From NCBI GenBank assembly GCA_027625915.1, contig JANTQA010000070.1:5001-69000 (forward strand): a DNA stretch of 64,000 nt, given 5' to 3'. The notes beneath the pieces were generated by a model. That model had not been told where the DNA came from, did no database searches, and saw only the letters and a list, made by a program, of their open reading frames with translations. The translations under genes and the position numbers were made by a program. This document shows, one piece after another, positions 60,097-64,000 of this stretch. How positions within the stretch are numbered: position 1 is the first letter of the stretch; each line of letters starts with the position of its first letter. The stretch comes from Anaeramoeba flamelloides. Lineage: Eukaryota > Metamonada > Anaeramoebidae.

Positions 60097-60944
60097 TATT
60101 TAACAAATTACCTTTAATTTCCAAAGAATTCCCAAAATGAATTTTTAATTCCTATTTTCATTTAATTCATCTTATTATTAGGTTTTTTATTCAGAAAATA
60201 GGATATTTTTTTTTCTTTCATCTTCAAAACTAATATTTATTGGGTATATTTATTTGGTTTGATAATTTTTCAATTCCAGATTATCTTTGAAAACTCGAAA
60301 ATAATTCTAAATTCTGATTGAAATTTTTTTTTATAATTTCTTTTTGTTTGGGTTGAATCTTTTATAGTTGTTTATTGATTTCAAGAATTCAATTCTTTTT
60401 CTTTAATCTCTGAAGTAATATTCTTGGTTTTATTTTGGTTTGATAATAATATTTGATTAAAAAGAATTTTGAAAAAAATTTGTAAAAAAAAGTTTTGTTG
60501 AATAATACTAAATTGTAATCGGGTGAGTAAATCCAAGACAATTTTTTGTTTGGATTCATCTAAAAAAGAAGATAAAAAAGACCAATCTTTTAAAATAGAC
60601 TTTGATTGAATTATTTTTTTTTGTATTCTTGATTTCAACAAAGGCTATTTGAAAAGGTGATCTTTCTTGTTAGGTCTTCAAAAAGAAAAAATTTGTTTAA
60701 AATGTTCATCTTCGGAGTAACTTTTCTTTGTTTGGTGTGTTCTAAGACCAATTTCTGGCATTTCTTAAAAAAACACAATTCAAGATCCATAACAAAATTT
60801 AATAAAACTAAAACAATCTAATCAAAAAAAAATGTTCAAAAAATTGAAAAATTTCAAGATTCAACTCTGATTTGCTTTGGGTTCTTTTTCCAAATAGATC
60901 AGAAAGCGGTATTTGAGTTTCTTAGTTTCAATACCCCATTTCAC
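60097..60944. repeat. large inverted repeat, left arm
   Basis: About 850 bp reappear inverted at 62768-64000. Matching landmarks (left arm strand) are AACAAATTACCTTTAATTTCC, GTTTGGGTTGAATCTTTTAT, GATTTCAAGAATTCAATTCT and AGATCACCTTTTCAAATAGC in inverted order. It contains an 86-codon frame on the minus strand (60381-60641, MLKSRIQKKIIQSKSILKDW) whose counterpart on the right arm diverges in frame after about 26 residues. No protein family is recognised. Confidence 0.85.
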
Positions 60945-61346
60945 TTAAAAAATCCTATTTCAGTAGGGTTTTCTAACAATTAAAAAAAAAGTACAAAACG
61001 GTAAAAACTACTTTTTTCCTCAAAAAAAAAAATTACCCTTACTTTTAGGTAAAATGAATTGAAGTTCATACTAATTTTATTTGATCATATTTACAGCACC
61101 TCAAAAAAAATAAACGTTCAAACAACCATTGACCACCTTTGTTTGTATGCTTAGATCTAAAAAAATATATTCTTCAAAATATCCAATTTACCCATTTTCA
61201 CTGTTTATTAAATATTCTACCATTTCTTCAAAAAGACAAAACTTCGAGAAATTCCAAATTTTGGCCATTTCAAATTGTCTCTCAAGAATTTTTTAACGAT
61301 TAGGAGAAAAATCCTTTTAAAAAAACATTTTTTACCAATATCCAAT

Positions 61347-61764
61347 ATGCAAAATCAACAAAAGACCATCCAACATTCAAGCTTGTTCTATTTTTATTTT
61401 ATCTTTTTGGGTATAGCCCACTTATTACCTTATCATAGTATCATTGTAGCTTATGATTATTTCGAAAACACCTTAGGAAAAAGATCAAAAAACTTTGAAT
61501 TTTATTTTGTAACCACCTTCAACTTAACGACTATACCACCATTTCTTGTTGCATTTATTTATGCAACAAAAAATACCAAACAGAAAGCAGGGAAGCAAAA
61601 TTTCTTTTCAAACCCATTAACCAGACATACCGTCCGAATTGTTCCATCACTTATATTCTATGTCTTGGTGGTAATATCCATTCCGATCATCACATCAAAA
61701 ATACACTCAGAAAGGGCATTTATCATTTTGGTAATTGAGATCGGTTTTGTTGGGGTAGCAACAG
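61347..61764 (+). CDS. equilibrative nucleoside transporter, exon 1 (partial gene)
   Basis: The exon codes 139 aa from ATG 61347 (MQNQQKTIQHSS). It ends GCAACAG before GTAAAT at 61765, phase 1; reading on gives unrelated sequence to 61850. Four hydrophobic segments fit helices 1-4 of the ENT/SLC29 family: FYFIFLGIAHLLPYHSIIVA (family pattern: glycine, LLPW/Y, then YF), FYFVTTFNLTTIPPFLVAFI, a basic loop, RHTVRIVPSLIFYVLVVISI, and ERAFIILVIEIGFVGVATG, the helix-4 pattern that normally continues into a Gln-Ser motif. ENTs carry nucleosides or bases across membranes down their gradient, some proton-coupled. The remaining helices must be in exons beyond 64000, or in unseen small exons. The gene lies in the loop of a large inverted repeat. 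Upstream in-frame TTG at 61275 is not needed. Confidence 0.75.
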
Positions 61765-62011
61765 GTAAATCGCTTTTTTATATTTTAAGCTTTCTTCTCT
61801 TTTCTCTTCGAACTGTTTTGAGAAAAAATAATTTCTTAATTCTAAAATGAACGAGAATCAACTCAACTCAACATTCAACTGAAAAATCAAAAAAAAATAA
61901 AAGGTATTCGCCACAACTTCAATTTTTTTATTTATATTCAAGAAACTGCTTACTATCTAAAAATAAAAAATTGAATGCAAGTTGCCATTAGGGAAAAAAA
62001 GTGAAAAAGGG

Positions 62012-62407
62012 AAAAAAAAAGTTTAAGAAGATTTTTAATTGGTAACCTTAATGAAAAGGAAAAGTATAATCAATTCAAAGAAGAAACAAACTAATTTCAA
62101 AGAATAATCCATTTGATTATTTTCAATCAAACCAACAAAAACAATGTTAATTCCCTTTGATTTATCAAGTATCATTAGAGTAGTTTTGGAGATCATCAAA
62201 AATATTTGAATTTTTGAAAAAATTTTTAATGATTGATCAATTGGAGAAAAATCCCATGCCAAAAGATAGTATTAAAAAAAGTCTTGTTATTCTGAATCCT
62301 CCATTTTCTGTTTAATCCTTTATTTTTTCTTTTATTAATTGATCTTACTTTTGAATTTTCAGTTTCTACTAAGGTTCCCAATTAAAAACTGTATTTAACT
62401 TTTTTAA
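62012..62407. mobile_element. MITE-like element, family TTTTTAATTGGGAA, copy 3
   Basis: Ends are AAAAAAGTTTAAGAAGATTT...TTAATTGGTAACCTTA and, inverted, TAAGGTTCCCAATTAAAAAC...TTAACTTTTTT. Interior landmarks (GATTATTTTCAATCAAACCA, TTTTGGAGATCAT, AAAAGATAGTATTAAAAAAA, TTAATTGATCTTACTTTTGA) agree with copies 1 and 2 in order and orientation. Confidence 0.82.
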
Positions 62408-62545
62408 GCTATTTTCTTTTTTTTTTTTCACAAATAGGTAATTTGGATGAAAAAACCAAAAAGAAATTTATCTCAAGATCCAAAATGTTTAAATGAAGTA
62501 CGTACATTTTACCGTTTTAAAAACTTTTAAATTGCAACAGATTTA

Positions 62546-62745
62546 CAGTCAGTTCCACTTTTAGGACACAAATTTTCAACTAAATTTAAGGCACAAAAAA
62601 AATCTCAAATTAAGAAAACAATATTTGGAATTTTTTTTTTTACAAATTATTTGACTAGAATTGGAATTTTGTTCCTTAATTTGGAATTTTTTTTTGTGCC
62701 TTAAATTTCTTTCAAAGTTTGGGTCTTTAAAAGTGGAACTGACTG
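62546..62745. mobile_element. TA-flanked MITE (Tc1/mariner-like), copy C
   Basis: The best-preserved copy (200 bp). CAGTCAGTTCCACTTTTA at the left matches TAAAAGTGGAACTGACTG at the right perfectly, with TA on both sides as expected for Tc1/mariner-type insertion. Further in, TTAAGGCACAAAAAAAATCT pairs with TTTTTTTTTGTGCCTTAA. Confidence 0.88.
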
Positions 62746-62767
62746 TACAGAAAAAAATTTTTTATGA

Positions 62768-64000
62768 GTGCAATGAGATGTTGAAACATCAAAACCCAAA
62801 TACCGTTCTCTGATCTATTTGGAAAAGAACCCAAACAAATTCAGAGTTGAATCTTGAAATTTTTCAATTTTTTGAACATTTTTTTTTTGTTTAGATTGTT
62901 TTAGTTTTATTGAATTATGTTATGGATCTCGAAATGTTTTTTTAAGAAATACCAGAAATTAACCAAAGAACACACCAAAGAAAAAAATAGGCACGAGATG
63001 GTGTACATTTTAAACAAATCTTTTCTTTTTGAAGACCTAACAAGAAAGATCACCTTTTCAAATAGCCTTTGTTGAAATCAAGAATACAAAAAAAAATAAT
63101 TCAATCAAAGTCTATTTTAAAAGATTGGTCTTTTTTATCTTCTTTTTTTGGACGAATCCAAATAAGCCATTATCTTGATTTCTCACCCGATTACTATTTA
63201 GTATTATTCAACAAAACATTTTTTTACAAATTTTTTTCAAAATTCTTTTTAATCAAATATTATTATCAAATCAAAATAAAACCAATTATCAACCGGAAAA
63301 TCAAAGAAAAATTTGAAAAAATTCAAATCGTAAAATTATTGGTTTATATCTGTCCCAATTTACTTCAAAGAGGACAATATTAGCCGTATTGTCCTTTTTC
63401 CCTCATTTTTTAAAAAAAAATTAATAAATTGAGTAAAGTGTCTTTAAAATGACACTCTATGGTTGATAAGTAAGTTATCTCCTCACATTTTTCAATATTT
63501 TCCCTTTCACAAAAAAAAAAATTATAAATATTAGCCATATTTTCCCTCGTCTTTGACTCTGTGAAAATATGTGTTGTATTGTTCCTTGGCCTTTAGCCTT
63601 CGAAACAATACATAAATATTTAAATTTTTTGGTTTGTAATCGGGAAAACATTGAAAAATAAAAAGGAGATAACCCACACAAATATCACTTCAGAGATTAA
63701 AGAAAAAGAATTGAATTCTTGAAATCAATAAACAACTATAAAAGATTCAACCCAAACAAAAAGAAATTATGAGAAAAAATTTCGTAAAGATTAAACACTA
63801 TTTTGGAGTTTTCAAATATAATCCGAAAATAAAAAACTATCAAACCAAATAAATATACCCAATAAATCTTTATTTTTGAAGACAAATTAAAAAATATCCT
63901 ATTTTCGGAACCAAATCTAATCAATAAGATGAATTAAATGAAAATAGGAATTAAAAATCTATTTTGGGAATTCTTTGGAAATTAAGAAGTAATTTGTTAA
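62768..64000. repeat. large inverted repeat, right arm (runs off the window)
   Basis: The inverse of 60097-60944, with an extra block of about 400 bp at about 63,285-63,685. Identity is high in the middle (AGACCTAACAAGAAAGATCA, GCCTTTGTTGAAATCAAGAA) and lower at the inner end. The last bases of the window (GAAGTAATTTGTTAA) still match the left arm, so the outer end lies beyond 64000. Confidence 0.85.
63285..63685. mobile_element. insertion in the right arm, with stacked hairpins
   Basis: Absent from the left arm, where CAAAATAAAACC runs on into ATTACTTCAGAGATTAAAG (inverse strand). It contains GTTATCTCC...TTTTTCAATATTTTCCC facing GGGAAAACATTGAAAAATA...GGAGATAAC (63,475-63,675). It also has two tight hairpins: AGGACAATA/TATTGTCCT at about 63,371-63,393, and TGTATTGTT/AACAATACA near 63,573-63,611. 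No coding content. Confidence 0.65.

Larger units (their letters stand above)
55001..61346. other. 6.3-kb divergent intergenic region
   Basis: This lies between the starts of the PAS gene (minus) and the transporter gene (plus). It holds a CA/TA microsatellite (57821-57894), two TA-flanked MITEs (58833-59006, 59395-59589) and the left arm of a large inverted repeat (60097-60944). Frames at 55184-55411, 57202-57414 and 57464-57679 have no recognisable family. Confidence 0.55.
61765..64000 (+). other. intron 1 of the transporter gene, running off the window
   Basis: From the donor at 61765 no ENT-like continuation is visible. A candidate acceptor at about 62,450 (ACAAATAG) opens a frame that stops after about 20 codons without family resemblance. 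The stretch holds MITE copies at 62012-62407 and 62546-62745 and the right arm of the large inverted repeat. Confidence 0.6.

Noticed and set aside
60381-60641. 86-codon frame in the left inverted-repeat arm as a gene
   Set aside because: Its counterpart in the right arm loses the frame after about 26 residues, which argues against selection on the protein.
1-64000. tRNA, rRNA, CRISPR or viral/LTR sequence
   Set aside because: No GC-richer cloverleaf, conserved rRNA core, spaced direct repeats, or reverse transcriptase, integrase or capsid-like frames were seen on either strand.

Overview
The window is very AT-rich nuclear DNA from a eukaryotic microbe. The features pointing that way are asparagine runs coded by AAT repeats, long poly-A/T tracts, spliceosomal introns (mostly GT-AG), the standard stop codons, and genes of the general eukaryotic repertoire. 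The combination of a BEACH giant protein, a PAS protein beginning MGN, and low-complexity insertions suggests a free-living amoeboid protist (Anaeramoeba-like or amoebozoan). That placement is inference and only moderately firm. I saw no rRNA, tRNA, CRISPR array, viral gene or LTR element.

Six host genes can be read. (1) 868-5220, minus: an intronless condensin I subunit D2 (NCAPD2) with an RG-dipeptide tail. (2) 11328-29249, plus: a WDFY3/Alfy-type BEACH protein of about 3,517 aa in three spliced blocks. It has introns of 5,357 and 2,010 bp and one apparent frameshift at about 24,664. (3) 32514-35306, minus: an intronless ABCF3/GCN20-type ABC-F ATPase. (4) 37903-45062, minus: a six-exon GPR180/TMEM145-type seven-helix membrane protein of 464 aa, with a 4.1-kb intron and a probable GC-AG intron. 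(5) 51071-55000, minus: a two-exon PAS-domain protein of 359 aa with a 2.85-kb intron cutting the PAS fold. (6) 61347 onward, plus: the first exon of an equilibrative nucleoside transporter (ENT/SLC29) that runs off the window. Phases were checked by hand for genes 2, 4 and 5, and the exons join in frame (gene 2 only after allowing for the one-base shift).

The rest, more than half of the window, is intergenic or intronic. It is populated by small non-coding inverted-repeat elements that look like MITEs or foldbacks: a TA-flanked Tc1/mariner-like family (three copies), a 390-550-bp family with long terminal inverted repeats (three copies), a 1.37-kb TTAA-flanked element, several single foldbacks, and a large inverted repeat around the transporter exon. 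The most unusual signal is a set of arrays of a 10-bp unit (AAGTGCCGTA and variants), most with palindromic sequence beside them. Five arrays lie in introns of three different genes, all in the same orientation relative to transcription of the host gene.

The genes do not form a pathway. They are housekeeping and trafficking genes: chromosome condensation, selective autophagy or membrane scaffolding, translation control, a membrane receptor-like protein, PAS sensing and nucleoside uptake.
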